Notes: generated from the letters alone by a model not told the origin. Positions 1 through 9,032 are shown, counted from the first letter of the stretch. The stretch: 64,000 nucleotides of DNA from Fermentimonas sp. (GCA_015478775.1 JADMKP010000008.1:1-64000); one strand, 5' to 3'. Numbers and translations: made by a program.

Positions 1-28
1 TTTTGTGGGAGAGTAGGTAGCCGCCGTT
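1..28 (+). rRNA. rrf: 5S ribosomal RNA, 3' end only
   Basis: The first bases read gtgggagagtagg followed by tagccgccg, which is the conserved 3' part of bacterial 5S rRNA (loop D/E region and the last strand of the terminal stem). The 5' part lies outside the window. The mature 3' end should fall near base 26-28, where the ccgcc stretch would pair with the missing 5' end. An intrinsic terminator follows at once, as expected for the end of an rRNA operon read on the plus strand. Confidence 0.88.
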
Positions 29-40
29 CTTTATAAAATG

Positions 41-74
41 TCCCGGTTGGATTTAGTTCCAATCGGGATTTTTT
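41..74 (+). terminator. Intrinsic terminator of the rRNA operon
   Basis: The arm at 41-51 pairs with 58-68 (11 pairs including one G-U wobble), with a 6-nt loop and six T at 69-74. It sits about 13 bases after the 5S end and closes the rRNA transcript before the convergent peptidase gene. Confidence 0.85.
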
Positions 75-224
75 GTTGAATTAAAACGGATCAAATAAAT
101 TCTTAAAACAACACAGCTTATTTGGCTACCAAAATCGATTTCAGCTTTATTTACTATATTATTGAACAGTGCATTTCAAAGAACTTATATAATCTGTAAT
201 TTAAGTATTTATTTACACCTCTTA

Positions 225-1388
225 TTATTTAAGTGTAATCAATTCTTCCTCACATAAGGTTATATTTTCTAGGCCATTTTCATTTACAATATAGGTATTT
301 TCAATTCCCACTGGTCCAATTCCAGGTAATACAAACTTAGGTTCCAAGGCAATAGTCATACCTGCCTCAAGAGTTTCTTTTGAGCGAGGAGTGAATACAG
401 GTGGTTCATTAATTTCTAATCCTACACCATGTCCTATGAATTTTGCTTGTTGATCGGTTCCCATAAAATAAGCTTCTAGATTATTTTCTTTGACTATCTC
501 TAGTGCTGTATTGTATATATCAGAACAAGGTGTTCCGGGTTTTGCAAAAGCTTTAATTGTATTATGGATAGTAATTGAAATTTCGTGTGCAAAGTAGGCA
601 ATGTCGGGTGCTTGTTCTATTGCAAACGTACGGCTCATATCATCCATATAAGGGCGATAATTCCCTGCCATATCAATCATTATTGTTGTATCTGACTTAA
701 GTATAGTGCCATTAGCCCCTAATGGGAGTATTGGAGTTATTCCTTCACCACCCAAAGCATAATCGAAAGGAGATGCTGCTTGTGCATTATCGCCGGCTAG
801 TATACTTCCCATAAAGATATCCATATTTTCACCAAAAGATCTGAAGATTCCAATTGATCCATGTAGCCTCATTTCTCTTTCAATCTCAATTTGTAATTCA
901 AGATCTGTCATTCTTGTTTTATATAACGAAGGTATTTTCTTATAGACTTCAGTATGTACTTCAGCAGACATTTTAATTTGAGCTAGCTCTTCTGAAGTTT
1001 TAATCATTCTAAGATTTCTGAGATCTGATGATACATTAACAATTTCATCTATTTTTAATGCTCGCTGTAGTCGAACAGTTGCATTATATGAGAGATAATC
1101 AGTCTCCATCATAAGACGACTAGGTAAAGTATGTTTCATCTTTTGAAGTAGCTCAGGAATCTGTTCTTGCTTCCTTAAAAAGACAACTCTATCGTCCTTT
1201 AAATTAAAGGGTCGTTTTACAAATAATATGGCGGGATCTTTGGGCTGTATATAAATATAACCATCAAAAATAAACCCACATAACCAGAATTGATTTACAG
1301 ATGATGAAATAATGCATGCATCTATATGTTTATCTATTAAAATGTTTTGTATGCTCTCAATCTTTGTGTTTCTTTCTCCGTTTGACAT
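225..1388 (-). CDS. M24 family metallopeptidase (Xaa-Pro aminopeptidase/dipeptidase type)
   Basis: Predicted cytosolic dinuclear-metal aminopeptidase that releases residues next to proline from short peptides. The 387-residue protein has a creatinase-like N-terminal domain (about 10-130) and a C-terminal pita-bread catalytic domain. The five expected metal ligands are visible: D239 and D250 (spaced 11 apart), H320 in GHGVGLEINEPP, E349 in LEPKF and E363 in GIENTYIV. No signal peptide is seen. It is transcribed alone, converging on the rRNA operon and divergent from the response regulator. A -7 box (TATTTTTG on the minus strand) lies at 1417-1424. Family assignment is firm; exact peptide specificity is not visible. 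Confidence 0.9.
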   Translation of the reverse strand: MSNGERNTKIESIQNILIDKHIDACIISSSVNQFWLCGFIFDGYIYIQPKDPAILFVKRPFNLKDDRVVFLRKQEQIPELLQKMKHTLPSRLMMETDYLSYNATVRLQRALKIDEIVNVSSDLRNLRMIKTSEELAQIKMSAEVHTEVYKKIPSLYKTRMTDLELQIEIEREMRLHGSIGIFRSFGENMDIFMGSILAGDNAQAASPFDYALGGEGITPILPLGANGTILKSDTTIMIDMAGNYRPYMDDMSRTFAIEQAPDIAYFAHEISITIHNTIKAFAKPGTPCSDIYNTALEIVKENNLEAYFMGTDQQAKFIGHGVGLEINEPPVFTPRSKETLEAGMTIALEPKFVLPGIGPVGIENTYIVNENGLENITLCEEELITLK

Positions 1389-1416
1389 TGTAATTATTTT
1401 AAATTATCTTTATATT

Positions 1417-1424
1417 CAAAAATA
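1417..1424 (-). promoter_or_regulatory. Promoter -7 box for the M24 peptidase
   Basis: Minus-strand TATTTTTG matches TAnnTTTG, 28 bp before the start codon. No clear -33 TTTG was found at the usual distance. Confidence 0.45.
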
Positions 1425-1481
1425 CGACATTTTATGATATTATATATTTAAAAAAAAACATAATCATATGTTTAAAATGGT

Positions 1482-1510
1482 TTTGATCACGATAAAATGG
1501 TATATCTTTA
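1482..1510 (+). promoter_or_regulatory. Promoter of the NtrC-type response regulator
   Basis: TTTG at 1482-1485, then a 17-bp gap and TATCTTTA at 1503-1510 (one mismatch to TAnnTTTG). The GTG start at 1529 follows after a short leader. Confidence 0.45.
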
Positions 1511-1528
1511 CGATTATATATAATTAAG

Positions 1529-2959
1529 GTGCGAAGACAAATATTGATAGTGGAGGATGATAGTGCTTTCGGAACCATGCTATTAAAATGGTTCGAAAGG
1601 AATGGATATATGGCAACATTATGTAATGGAATGATGTCTGCTCAGAATGCATTATCAAATAAAACTACCTTTGATTTAATTCTTTCAGATTTAAGACTTG
1701 CTGATGGTGACGGTATTATGCTATTGTCTTGGTTAAGAAAAATGCAAATTATTACTCCCGTAATAATCATGACCGGCTATGGTGAAGTGCAGACAGCTGT
1801 GTCAGCAATTAAACTAGGAGCTTTTGATTTCTTAGAAAAACCAATAAATCCTTCACTGCTTACAAAAAAGATTCAATCTGTTTTCGATCAAAATGAATCC
1901 ACTGAAGTATCTTCTACCTCTTTAAAAATAAAGAAAAAAAGTATAAACTATTATAAAGATAATTCTAAAATTGTAGAAGGTACCAGCCCGCTATATAGGC
2001 AGATGTATTCTTTTATAGATTTAGTAGCCCCTACCCAAATGGCAGTTATGATTATTGGAGAAAGTGGCACAGGAAAGGAACATGTTGCTCATATGATACA
2101 TAATAGAAGTAATAGAGGCAAAGGACCTTTTATTGCAGTAGATTGTGGTAGCTTATCAACCGAACTTGCACCTAGTGAGCTTTTTGGTCATAAGAAAGGA
2201 TCTTTTACTTCTGCTATAGATGATAAAAATGGGTTTTTTTGGGAAGCAAATGGAGGTACATTATTTTTAGATGAAGTAGGAAATCTTCCTTATGGGGTTC
2301 AAACACAAATGCTGCGTTCTTTACAGGAGAAAAAAATACGTCCTATTGGCACATCAAACGATATTGAAGTTGATGTAAGAATTATCACTGCAACTAATGA
2401 AAACCTTGAACAAGCGATATTGCAAGGTAAATTTAGAGAGGATTTATATCATAGATTAAATGAGTTTATGATTAAAGTGCCTGCATTAAGAGAATGTATT
2501 GAAGATATTTCTTTATATGCACATCATTTTATGGAGGAAGCAAGTAATGAGCTTGAGAAAGATGTTAAATATATATCTCCAGAAGCACTAGATCTCCTTG
2601 AAAACTATAGTTGGCCTGGCAACCTTAGAGAATTACGTAATGTTGTAAGACGATCTGTTTTATTTACTAAAGCTGAAACAATTACAAGTGCTAGCCTGTC
2701 TAATCTTTCAGACTTCAATTCTGAATCAACAAATATTAATTTTAAGTTTTCAAGAATAAAAACAAATTCATTGGAGGCTGATTTTGGGGCAAATAATAGT
2801 AATAATCATGCCTTATATAATAACCCCGAAGATGAGAAAGATAAAATTTTAAAAGCTCTTAATAAATCAAATGGTAATAAAACCAGAGCAGCAAAGCTTC
2901 TAAATATTGATAGGAAAACATTATACAATAAGATTCATTTATATAATATCGAGTTATAA
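1529..2959 (+). CDS. NtrC-family sigma-54-dependent response regulator
   Basis: Receiver domain (about 5-118; phosphoacceptor D54 in LILSDLRL, conserved K104), AAA+ sigma-54 activator domain (about 150-385; Walker A GESGTGK at 178-184, Walker B LFLDE at 246-250), and a Fis-type helix-turn-helix at the C-terminus (about 437-472). It would be phosphorylated and then remodel sigma-54 RNA polymerase at target promoters. The sigma-54 contact loop reads GSFTSA (224-229) instead of GAFTGA, so the second glycine is replaced. The start is GTG at 1529; no in-frame ATG lies between it and an upstream stop at 1493. It ends tail to tail with, and overlaps by 6 bp, the hybrid kinase gene, its likely partner. 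Confidence 0.9.
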   Translation: MRRQILIVEDDSAFGTMLLKWFERNGYMATLCNGMMSAQNALSNKTTFDLILSDLRLADGDGIMLLSWLRKMQIITPVIIMTGYGEVQTAVSAIKLGAFDFLEKPINPSLLTKKIQSVFDQNESTEVSSTSLKIKKKSINYYKDNSKIVEGTSPLYRQMYSFIDLVAPTQMAVMIIGESGTGKEHVAHMIHNRSNRGKGPFIAVDCGSLSTELAPSELFGHKKGSFTSAIDDKNGFFWEANGGTLFLDEVGNLPYGVQTQMLRSLQEKKIRPIGTSNDIEVDVRIITATNENLEQAILQGKFREDLYHRLNEFMIKVPALRECIEDISLYAHHFMEEASNELEKDVKYISPEALDLLENYSWPGNLRELRNVVRRSVLFTKAETITSASLSNLSDFNSESTNINFKFSRIKTNSLEADFGANNSNNHALYNNPEDEKDKILKALNKSNGNKTRAAKLLNIDRKTLYNKIHLYNIEL

Positions 2960-5455
2960 GTAATCGTTTTTTATATTCTCAGAAAATCTCTTTATATCGG
3001 AGATTGATTTTTTAATATCTTTTTTCCATTCTGGATACAATGACTCATCTTTTCCTCTTAGTTTATCCATCTTAACAAGATTTGCAGTTAGGTAAGATGC
3101 ATCTAACTGACTAAGAAATGGATATATTTTGTGACAAATATGTTGTGCTTCTCTAAAATTACCTTCGTTTACAAGTTTGGTAAGAGTGTCTGTGTCTTCA
3201 GCGGTTGCCTGGACAAAATTCAATAGAATTTCCTTTATCGATTCTGTGTCTTTACCAAACATGGAAAACAGCTGTGGAAACCGCTTCTCTAATGAAATGA
3301 AGGATCCATTATTTGTTTGAGAAACAATAGTCATATCATTCTTTTCTTTGTTGCTATTGTCTGTTTCGTTATTTTTCTTTATGAAACCAGAATTAAGTAC
3401 ATCTATTAACTTGCTCATTTTGATTGGCTTACTTATAAGTCCATTAAAACCTTCCAAAACTGTATTATGGGTATTGTATTCGTCATTGGCAGTCATTAAC
3501 CAAACGGGTATTTCTTTATTGTTTTTCCTTATTTCATTTAATATTTCCGTTCCACTAATATCTACCAACTGCATATCAGTAAAAACGATATCAAAATCAG
3601 ATACTAAACGGATAAATCCTTTTATATCGCGCGAGTTATTGCATAATTTTACTTTAAAGCCTTTTTGTATTAGAAATTCTTTTATAAGTTTCCCCAGTGA
3701 AATATCATCTTCGAAAATAAGTATTTTGTTGTACTTCATTTCTTTATCTGATATATTATAATTTAATATAGACTCATCTGGTATAAAATCTTTAATCTGC
3801 TCAATTGGAAGCATTATGATTACCTGAGTTCCCTTATTTTTTTCAGAGATAAGTTTTATTTCACCATTTAACGTTTCAGTTAATCCTTTTGTTACATACA
3901 GGCCAAAACCACTACCTTCAGCTTTTAAAAGATTGCTTGTTCGTGAAAAGGGTCTAAATATTTTCGATTGATCTTCTAAATCTATTCCAACACCTGTATC
4001 TGTTACTTTTATAATGATGTTGTTATCATTGCTTTGTTTAAATTCAATTTTGATGCTTCCGTTTACTGTATATTTTACTGAGTTTGAGATTATATTTGTC
4101 AAAATTTGTTTTAGTACTGTATAATCTGTTTCGATATAAAAAGGTTTTGATGTTGTAGTATTGAATTCTAAGTCTAAATTTTTGTCATCAGTAAATGGTC
4201 GAAACATGTTTAATATATCCTCAATTAATTCAATAATATTAAATGTACTTTTTTGTAAAACAGCTGTTTTCTGTTCAAGTCGTGAAAACTCTAGGAGGTT
4301 AGATAGCATACTCAAAATATGTTGACCGGAATTAAGAGCCGATTTTATCTGATTTTTTCTTGTAGAATCTTTAACTTCTGACTCCCAAATCTCCATATAT
4401 CCCATTATAGAACTTAAAGGTGTTTTTATATCATGTGAAACAGATAAGAGCAATTTATGACGACTTTCTATAAGATTTTCTGTCAAAATTTTCTCTTTAG
4501 ATAGTTCAGTTCTTGCTTTTTTTCCTTTTTCAAGGTCATTTGCAATGAATAGAGTTATAATAAGAATCAGTATTATTGATATTGCACCTACAGTAATAGC
4601 AAAAGTGAATATTTTTTGTGTCAACATCGCGCTATTCTCAGTGCCAACTTTACTTGTCTGTATTGCTTCATTATAAAACTGAGTTATTAATTGGGATATA
4701 TGTAATGATATACTTTGTTCTGCCAATACCAACTCTTTGACTTGCCTTTCTATACGTTGTATTTGTGACGAATAGGTCTTAGTAGCCTCCGCTGTTATAC
4801 CTTTCAAGTCATTATACATAAGAGTATCTACTCTCGAAGCTGCCCTCTCATTTTGTTCTGTATGGGTTATACTAATTACTGTGTCTGGTTCAAATTTTGG
4901 ATCGAATAGTTGAGATAACCTACTCCAGAAATCTTTACGTTGTTTATTTACAACTGTTGTGTCACTATTCTTAGTAACCACAACGCTATCCTGTATTATC
5001 GGTTCAATGGTTTCTATTTTTCTGTCTAACTCAATTAATGGACTCTCAGACCTCAGCTGAGCTAATAACCTTTTTACAATTTGATTTTTCTCCAACAATA
5101 GAGAATCAATATCCTCAAGGATAATTGCTTGATTTTTATCGGGAGAGCTGTCTTTTATTATTTCAATTTGTTCATTTATGTCTTGTGAGATAGAATCGTA
5201 TTGTAGCTGGAAAATTCTTCTCGGTGAAATCAAATAGCTATTTAGTAAATCTTGTGCTTCTTGAATTGATATAATTAAGCGATTGCTATAAGCTAATATT
5301 TTGTATGAGGTATCCATCTCTTCTCTTTGCTTATCTATGCTTTTTTTTAGAATAGTTGAGTAAATTAACAGTCCTGCAAAAAATAGAATCACAACAAGAA
5401 AAATAAGTCCAATTTTTATTGTTATCCTTTGTTCCGGAGATTTTGTTTTTCTCAT
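2954..5455 (-). CDS. Hybrid sensor histidine kinase with receiver and HPt domains
   Basis: Inner-membrane sensor with a complete internal phosphorelay. Domains: membrane segment 15-37, a roughly 245-residue periplasmic region rich in predicted helix, membrane segment about 282-305, HisKA with H341 in SVSHDIKTPLS, HATPase with N-box NIISNSVKYT and G-boxes DTGVGI and GSGFGLY, receiver with D627 in VFTDMQL and K676, and C-terminal HPt with H775 in HICHKIYPF. The chain is H341 to D627 to H775, then probably to D54 of the convergent regulator. The periplasmic region resembles no sensor domain I can name, so the stimulus is unknown. A -7 box lies 38 bp upstream (5493-5500). Confidence 0.9.
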   Translation of the reverse strand: MRKTKSPEQRITIKIGLIFLVVILFFAGLLIYSTILKKSIDKQREEMDTSYKILAYSNRLIISIQEAQDLLNSYLISPRRIFQLQYDSISQDINEQIEIIKDSSPDKNQAIILEDIDSLLLEKNQIVKRLLAQLRSESPLIELDRKIETIEPIIQDSVVVTKNSDTTVVNKQRKDFWSRLSQLFDPKFEPDTVISITHTEQNERAASRVDTLMYNDLKGITAEATKTYSSQIQRIERQVKELVLAEQSISLHISQLITQFYNEAIQTSKVGTENSAMLTQKIFTFAITVGAISIILILIITLFIANDLEKGKKARTELSKEKILTENLIESRHKLLLSVSHDIKTPLSSIMGYMEIWESEVKDSTRKNQIKSALNSGQHILSMLSNLLEFSRLEQKTAVLQKSTFNIIELIEDILNMFRPFTDDKNLDLEFNTTTSKPFYIETDYTVLKQILTNIISNSVKYTVNGSIKIEFKQSNDNNIIIKVTDTGVGIDLEDQSKIFRPFSRTSNLLKAEGSGFGLYVTKGLTETLNGEIKLISEKNKGTQVIIMLPIEQIKDFIPDESILNYNISDKEMKYNKILIFEDDISLGKLIKEFLIQKGFKVKLCNNSRDIKGFIRLVSDFDIVFTDMQLVDISGTEILNEIRKNNKEIPVWLMTANDEYNTHNTVLEGFNGLISKPIKMSKLIDVLNSGFIKKNNETDNSNKEKNDMTIVSQTNNGSFISLEKRFPQLFSMFGKDTESIKEILLNFVQATAEDTDTLTKLVNEGNFREAQHICHKIYPFLSQLDASYLTANLVKMDKLRGKDESLYPEWKKDIKKSISDIKRFSENIKNDYL

Positions 5456-5492
5456 TAATATCGGTAAATAATTGGTCCCTTAATTAATAATT

Positions 5493-5500
5493 CAAATATA
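5493..5500 (-). promoter_or_regulatory. Promoter -7 box for the hybrid kinase
   Basis: Minus-strand TATATTTG fits TAnnTTTG, 38 bp upstream of the kinase start. No -33 element is obvious. Confidence 0.4.
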
Positions 5501-5579
5501 CACTATAAATTTTTAAAACAGTATCATTTTATAATCCTTTATAAAATAAGGAGATATTGTTGATTTGAACATCAGTATT

Positions 5580-5615
5580 GTGGAATACATCCACATTATC
5601 CTATTTATATTCCAC
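5580..5615. promoter_or_regulatory. GTGGA-type dyads, candidate operator
   Basis: GTGGA (5580-5584) and TCCAC (5590-5594) form a dyad around ATACA. The larger unit GTGGAATA (5580-5587) is repeated inverted as TATTCCAC (5608-5615). The cluster sits in the 326-bp gap between the divergent kinase and PepSY-like genes, so it could bind a regulator of either. Binding is inferred; only the symmetry is seen. Confidence 0.35.
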
Positions 5616-5690
5616 ACTTATAAATACTAAAATATTTAAGCTCATTTTTTTAACATCCTCATTCACAGAACTAAAAAAGACAAATATCAA

Positions 5691-5781
5691 AATAATAAAA
5701 CTTTTGTATGATAATTGATTACTATATATCAGACGAAGCGTCGTCAAAAACTATTATGGAAATTCTAAAAGTTTTATTATT
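5691..5781. repeat. 15-bp perfect inverted repeat ending at a start codon
   Basis: Bases 5691-5705 (aataataaaactttt) are the exact reverse complement of 5767-5781, with 61 bp between them. The right arm ends immediately before the ATG at 5782, so it covers the ribosome-binding region. The interior contains a small GACG-AAG-CGTC hairpin (5732-5742). It could be an RNA stem masking translation or a small invertible segment; no recombinase gene is adjacent. The arms are AT-rich, so chance is not excluded. Confidence 0.5.
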
Positions 5782-6468
5782 ATGAAAAAAATGATTTTAT
5801 CATTCGTAGTCATTGCAGGTATGTTTTTAATGACAAACTCTAATGTTGCAAATGCAAGCGAAAAACCCTCCATTTCTATTGTAACAGAAGATGATGGGTT
5901 CGTTGAAGTAAGACTTCAAGATTTAAATGAAAAGATTCAGGCATCAATTAACGATCTAACTAGTGAGTATGATGTTCAGACATTAAAATATAATGAAGAA
6001 AAAAAACTTACAAAAGTTGTACTTATCAAAAAAGATGATCAGACAACCAAGAAAGTATATTTTAATGAAAATGGCGAAAAGATAGAAAAAGACAAAGATG
6101 CCAACAAAAATGTTGAAAGAGAGTCTACCCAGCAGATTGAGCAACTACAACAACCTCCATTTGCAGTTTTAGATGATCCCAACCAACATGATGGATTTGT
6201 GGAAGTTAAGCTAGAAGATTTAAATGAAAATGTACAATCGGCTATTCGTGAATTAGGTAATACATACGATGTTTCAACTATTACTTATAACAAAGACAAG
6301 AAGATTACTAAAATCAAAAGCAAAAATAAAGCCGATCAGACAGAGAAAGTTTTTAAATTCGATGACGAAGGTAAAGAATTACAACATAAAGCCAAAGACA
6401 AAGAATTAGAAAAAGCTAATGAACTAAGAAGAGAACAAAAAGAAAATATTGAAACACAATTACCCTAA
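5782..6468 (+). CDS. Secreted protein with two PepSY-like repeats
   Basis: A signal peptide (residues 1-25, cleaved about VANA|SEK) directs export. The mature protein holds two copies of one module: residues 38-101 and 137-199 align through DDGFVEV..LQDLNE / HDGFVEV..LEDLNE, a YDV..(I/L).YN strand and a D(D/E).GKE-like end. This resembles the PepSY-like (beta-lactamase-inhibitor-like) proteins of Bacteroidetes, whose ligand is mostly unknown. A charged linker separates the modules and the C-terminus is Lys/Glu-rich. It stands alone, divergent from the hybrid kinase, and ends in a strong terminator. The adjacency suggests, but does not show, control by that two-component pair. Confidence 0.72.
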   Translation: MKKMILSFVVIAGMFLMTNSNVANASEKPSISIVTEDDGFVEVRLQDLNEKIQASINDLTSEYDVQTLKYNEEKKLTKVVLIKKDDQTTKKVYFNENGEKIEKDKDANKNVERESTQQIEQLQQPPFAVLDDPNQHDGFVEVKLEDLNENVQSAIRELGNTYDVSTITYNKDKKITKIKSKNKADQTEKVFKFDDEGKELQHKAKDKELEKANELRREQKENIETQLP

Positions 6469-6555
6469 TGGTAATAATTGAATGAAACTACACTATTGCA
6501 CCTCTATTTTTATCCTGGTCAATTTAGTCTACTTTTTATGACCTGAGATAGTATA

Positions 6556-6597
6556 ACTGCCCTCTTAAATGTGATAATTAGGAGGGCAGTATTTTTT
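6556..6597 (+). terminator. Intrinsic terminator after the PepSY-like gene
   Basis: ACTGCCCTC (6556-6564) pairs with GAGGGCAGT (6582-6590), followed by a T tract at 6592-6598. It abuts the 3' end of the convergent aroE; the minus-strand side lacks a T tract, so it mainly serves plus-strand transcription. Confidence 0.8.
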
Positions 6598-6599
6598 TA

Positions 6600-7352
6600 T
6601 TAAGAATTCCATATTCTCCAGGCCTCCAGAGCTTGAAACTTAAGCATATCTCTCCCATTTTTTATCGAAGCTCCCTGTTCTCTCCCTTTTTTTAAGAAGA
6701 GAGTTTCATCAGGATTATATACCAAATCGTAGAGTAAATGCTGCTCAGTTAGCATTGAATATGGTATATCAGGGCAATTACCAATATCAGGATAAGTGCC
6801 AAGTGGGGTAGTATTGACAATTAGTTTTCTTTCATCCATAATTTCTGATGATAACTCATCATAGCTAATTATCCCCTCACTCTTAGTACGCGATACATAT
6901 ATCCAATCAATACCCATACAGGTGAGTGCATATGCAACCGCTTTAGATGCACCACCAGTGCCTAGTATCAATGCCTTTTTATGCACTTCGGGATTAATTA
7001 GAGGAGATAGAGAAATCTTAAATCCTATGTAATCTGTATTATAACCGGTAAGTTCATAAAAGTACATATCACCCTTTAATCTGTCAATTTTAATTGTATT
7101 AACAGCACCAATTTTTTCTGCTTCGGGTGACATTTTGTGAAGAAAAGGTATAACCTTTTCTTTGTATGGTATTGTTACATTCAAACCTCTTAAATATTGA
7201 TTGAAAAGGATTACTCTTCTAATATCTAGAATATCCTCTATTTCAAAATTCAGATATTCAGCATTAATTTCTTCACGGCTGAATTTTTCGGTAAAAAACT
7301 TAGCTGAGAATGAATGAGTAAGTGGATAACCAATTAATCCATAACAGTCCAT
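6600..7352 (-). CDS. aroE: Shikimate dehydrogenase
   Basis: Reduces 3-dehydroshikimate to shikimate with NADPH in aromatic amino acid (and chorismate/menaquinone precursor) synthesis. The protein opens with YGLIGYPLTHSFS, carrying the serine pair that binds shikimate, followed by NVTIPYKEKV with the catalytic lysine, NTDYIGF with the substrate aspartate, and the nucleotide loop LGTGGASKAV. I place the start at the ATG giving MDCYGLIGYP (250 residues), four bases after the upstream menG stop; a start six codons earlier at 7370 would overlap menG by 14 bp. It is the last gene of the purF-like operon. Confidence 0.92.
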   Translation of the reverse strand: MDCYGLIGYPLTHSFSAKFFTEKFSREEINAEYLNFEIEDILDIRRVILFNQYLRGLNVTIPYKEKVIPFLHKMSPEAEKIGAVNTIKIDRLKGDMYFYELTGYNTDYIGFKISLSPLINPEVHKKALILGTGGASKAVAYALTCMGIDWIYVSRTKSEGIISYDELSSEIMDERKLIVNTTPLGTYPDIGNCPDIPYSMLTEQHLLYDLVYNPDETLFLKKGREQGASIKNGRDMLKFQALEAWRIWNS

Positions 7353-7356
7353 AGTA

Positions 7357-8094
7357 CTATTTTTCTGCAATATACATCGTGGTAATCCCCAATGTAAGTC
7401 TTCTTAGTCTAATCCTCCTAAAACCGTTCTTTTTTAATATAAGCATCATTTCTCTTCCTTGCGGAAATGCTTCTATAGAACTTGGCAGATAATTATAAGC
7501 TTTTTGTTCAGTTGCAAACAGGTCAGACAAAAATGGCATTATATGATTGGTATAAGTACTATATAACTCTTTTAAAGGACTCTTATCAGGCTTTGTAAGT
7601 TCAACAAACATGAAAATTCCACCAGGCCTTAAAACTCGAAGAATTTCTTGAAAACTTTTATCAATATCTTCAAAATTTCGTACACCAAAAGACGAAATAA
7701 CAGCATCAAAGGTATCGTCATTCAATGTAAGGTTAGCGCAGTCTTGTCTATCAAAAGTGATTATATCCTGCAATCCCCTCTCTCTCACTTTCTCTGCACC
7801 AACAGCCATCATTCCTTCAGAAATATCTATAGCAGTTATATATTCAGGTTTAAGAATTTTGTGCGCCAGAATAGCAAAGTCCCCGGTACCGGTAGCAACA
7901 TCCAAAATGTTATTGTGAGGATACTTCTTTAAAGCACCAAGTGCTTCACGTCTCCAGTATCCATCAATACCCAACGATAATACACCATTAAGCTGATCAT
8001 AATTTGAGGCAATACTGTCAAACATCTCGATGATTTGTTCTTTTTTAGATCTTTCCGAGTCATATGGATTCACAGATTCAACATTGTAATTCAT
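7357..8094 (-). CDS. ubiE: Demethylmenaquinone methyltransferase (MenG/UbiE)
   Basis: SAM-dependent methyltransferase performing the last step of menaquinone synthesis (C-methylation of demethylmenaquinone). The 245-residue protein shows the family opening [20 protein letters not shown], the SAM loop [10 protein letters not shown], and the downstream ISSFGVRNF and [13 protein letters not shown] segments. It overlaps purC by 4 bp and precedes aroE, so it is translated within the purF-like/phoH/purC operon, away from the main men operon at 24.3-30.5 kb. Because the bacterium has menB-F genes and no visible ubiquinone genes, the menaquinone role is preferred over UbiE's ubiquinone role. Confidence 0.93.
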   Translation of the reverse strand: MNYNVESVNPYDSERSKKEQIIEMFDSIASNYDQLNGVLSLGIDGYWRREALGALKKYPHNNILDVATGTGDFAILAHKILKPEYITAIDISEGMMAVGAEKVRERGLQDIITFDRQDCANLTLNDDTFDAVISSFGVRNFEDIDKSFQEILRVLRPGGIFMFVELTKPDKSPLKELYSTYTNHIMPFLSDLFATEQKAYNYLPSSIEAFPQGREMMLILKKNGFRRIRLRRLTLGITTMYIAEK

Positions 8095-9032
8095 TTCTCC
8101 AAATATTTAATGATATTATCTTCAATACGAGTCATAATATTTACAGCATCTTCTTTTTCGAATTTCTCACCCACAATTTTCTCATATAATTCAATATACC
8201 TGTCCGAAACACTTTTGCAATACTCATCAGTCATTTCGGGTATATCCTGACCCTCTTGGCCTTGAAAACCATTATCCATTAACCATTTTCTTACAAATTC
8301 TTTTGAGAGTTGTTTCTGTTCTTCACCCTTTTCAAATCTCTCTAAGTACCCATCACTATAGAAATATCTGGAAGAATCGGGTGTATGTATTTCGTCAATC
8401 AAATATATCATGCCATCTTTCTTTCCGAACTCATACTTAGTATCTACGAGAATTAACCCCTTTTGGGAAGCCATTTCGGTTCCTCTTTTAAAAAGCTCAA
8501 ATGTATATTTCTCTAGTAGTTCATAATCATCCTTGCTAACTAGTCCTTGAGCAATTATCTCCTCTTTAGATATATTCTCGTCATGACCTTCATCAGCCTT
8601 AGTTGTAGGAGTAATTAAAGGTGTTTCAAACTTCTGATTCTCTCTAAGCCCATCAGCTAATGGAATTCCGCATATAGATCTAGCTCCCTTTTTATAATCA
8701 CGCCATGCACTTCCGGTGATATATCCACGAATAACCATTTCCACTTTAAAAGGATCACATCTATGTCCCACGGTTACCATAGGATCTGGAGAGTCTAATT
8801 TCCAATTAGGGACGATATCAGAAGTTGCATCAAGAAATTTAGAAGCTATCTGATTTAGAACCTGACCCTTATAAGGAATTCCTTTTGGAAGCACTTCATC
8901 AAAAGCCGATATACGGTCTGTTGCAATCATAACCAGAGTGTCATCTCCAATTGTGTAAACATCACGAACCTTGCCGTGATAAACATTTGTTTGATTTGGA
9001 AAATTATAATTTGTTTTTGTTAAAGCTTCCAT
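8091..9032 (-). CDS. purC: Phosphoribosylaminoimidazole-succinocarboxamide synthase
   Basis: SAICAR synthetase: joins CAIR and aspartate using ATP in purine synthesis. The 313-residue protein is the long form, close in size to the fungal enzyme rather than the 237-residue E. coli type. Visible family features are [21 protein letters not shown] at the N-terminus, [31 protein letters not shown] and LVDTKYEFG...[11 protein letters not shown]. It lies 9 bp after phoH and overlaps the next gene by 4 bp. Confidence 0.95.
   Translation of the reverse strand: MEALTKTNYNFPNQTNVYHGKVRDVYTIGDDTLVMIATDRISAFDEVLPKGIPYKGQVLNQIASKFLDATSDIVPNWKLDSPDPMVTVGHRCDPFKVEMVIRGYITGSAWRDYKKGARSICGIPLADGLRENQKFETPLITPTTKADEGHDENISKEEIIAQGLVSKDDYELLEKYTFELFKRGTEMASQKGLILVDTKYEFGKKDGMIYLIDEIHTPDSSRYFYSDGYLERFEKGEEQKQLSKEFVRKWLMDNGFQGQEGQDIPEMTDEYCKSVSDRYIELYEKIVGEKFEKEDAVNIMTRIEDNIIKYLEK

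Noticed and set aside
3348-3761. Plus-strand frame of 137 codons opposite the hybrid kinase
   Set aside because: It mirrors the receiver/linker codons of a well-supported kinase gene; no domain or start context.
5456-5781. Sigma-54 promoter (TGGCAC-N5-TTGC) in the kinase/PepSY gap
   Set aside because: I looked for -24/-12 elements because of the adjacent NtrC-type regulator and found no acceptable match by eye.
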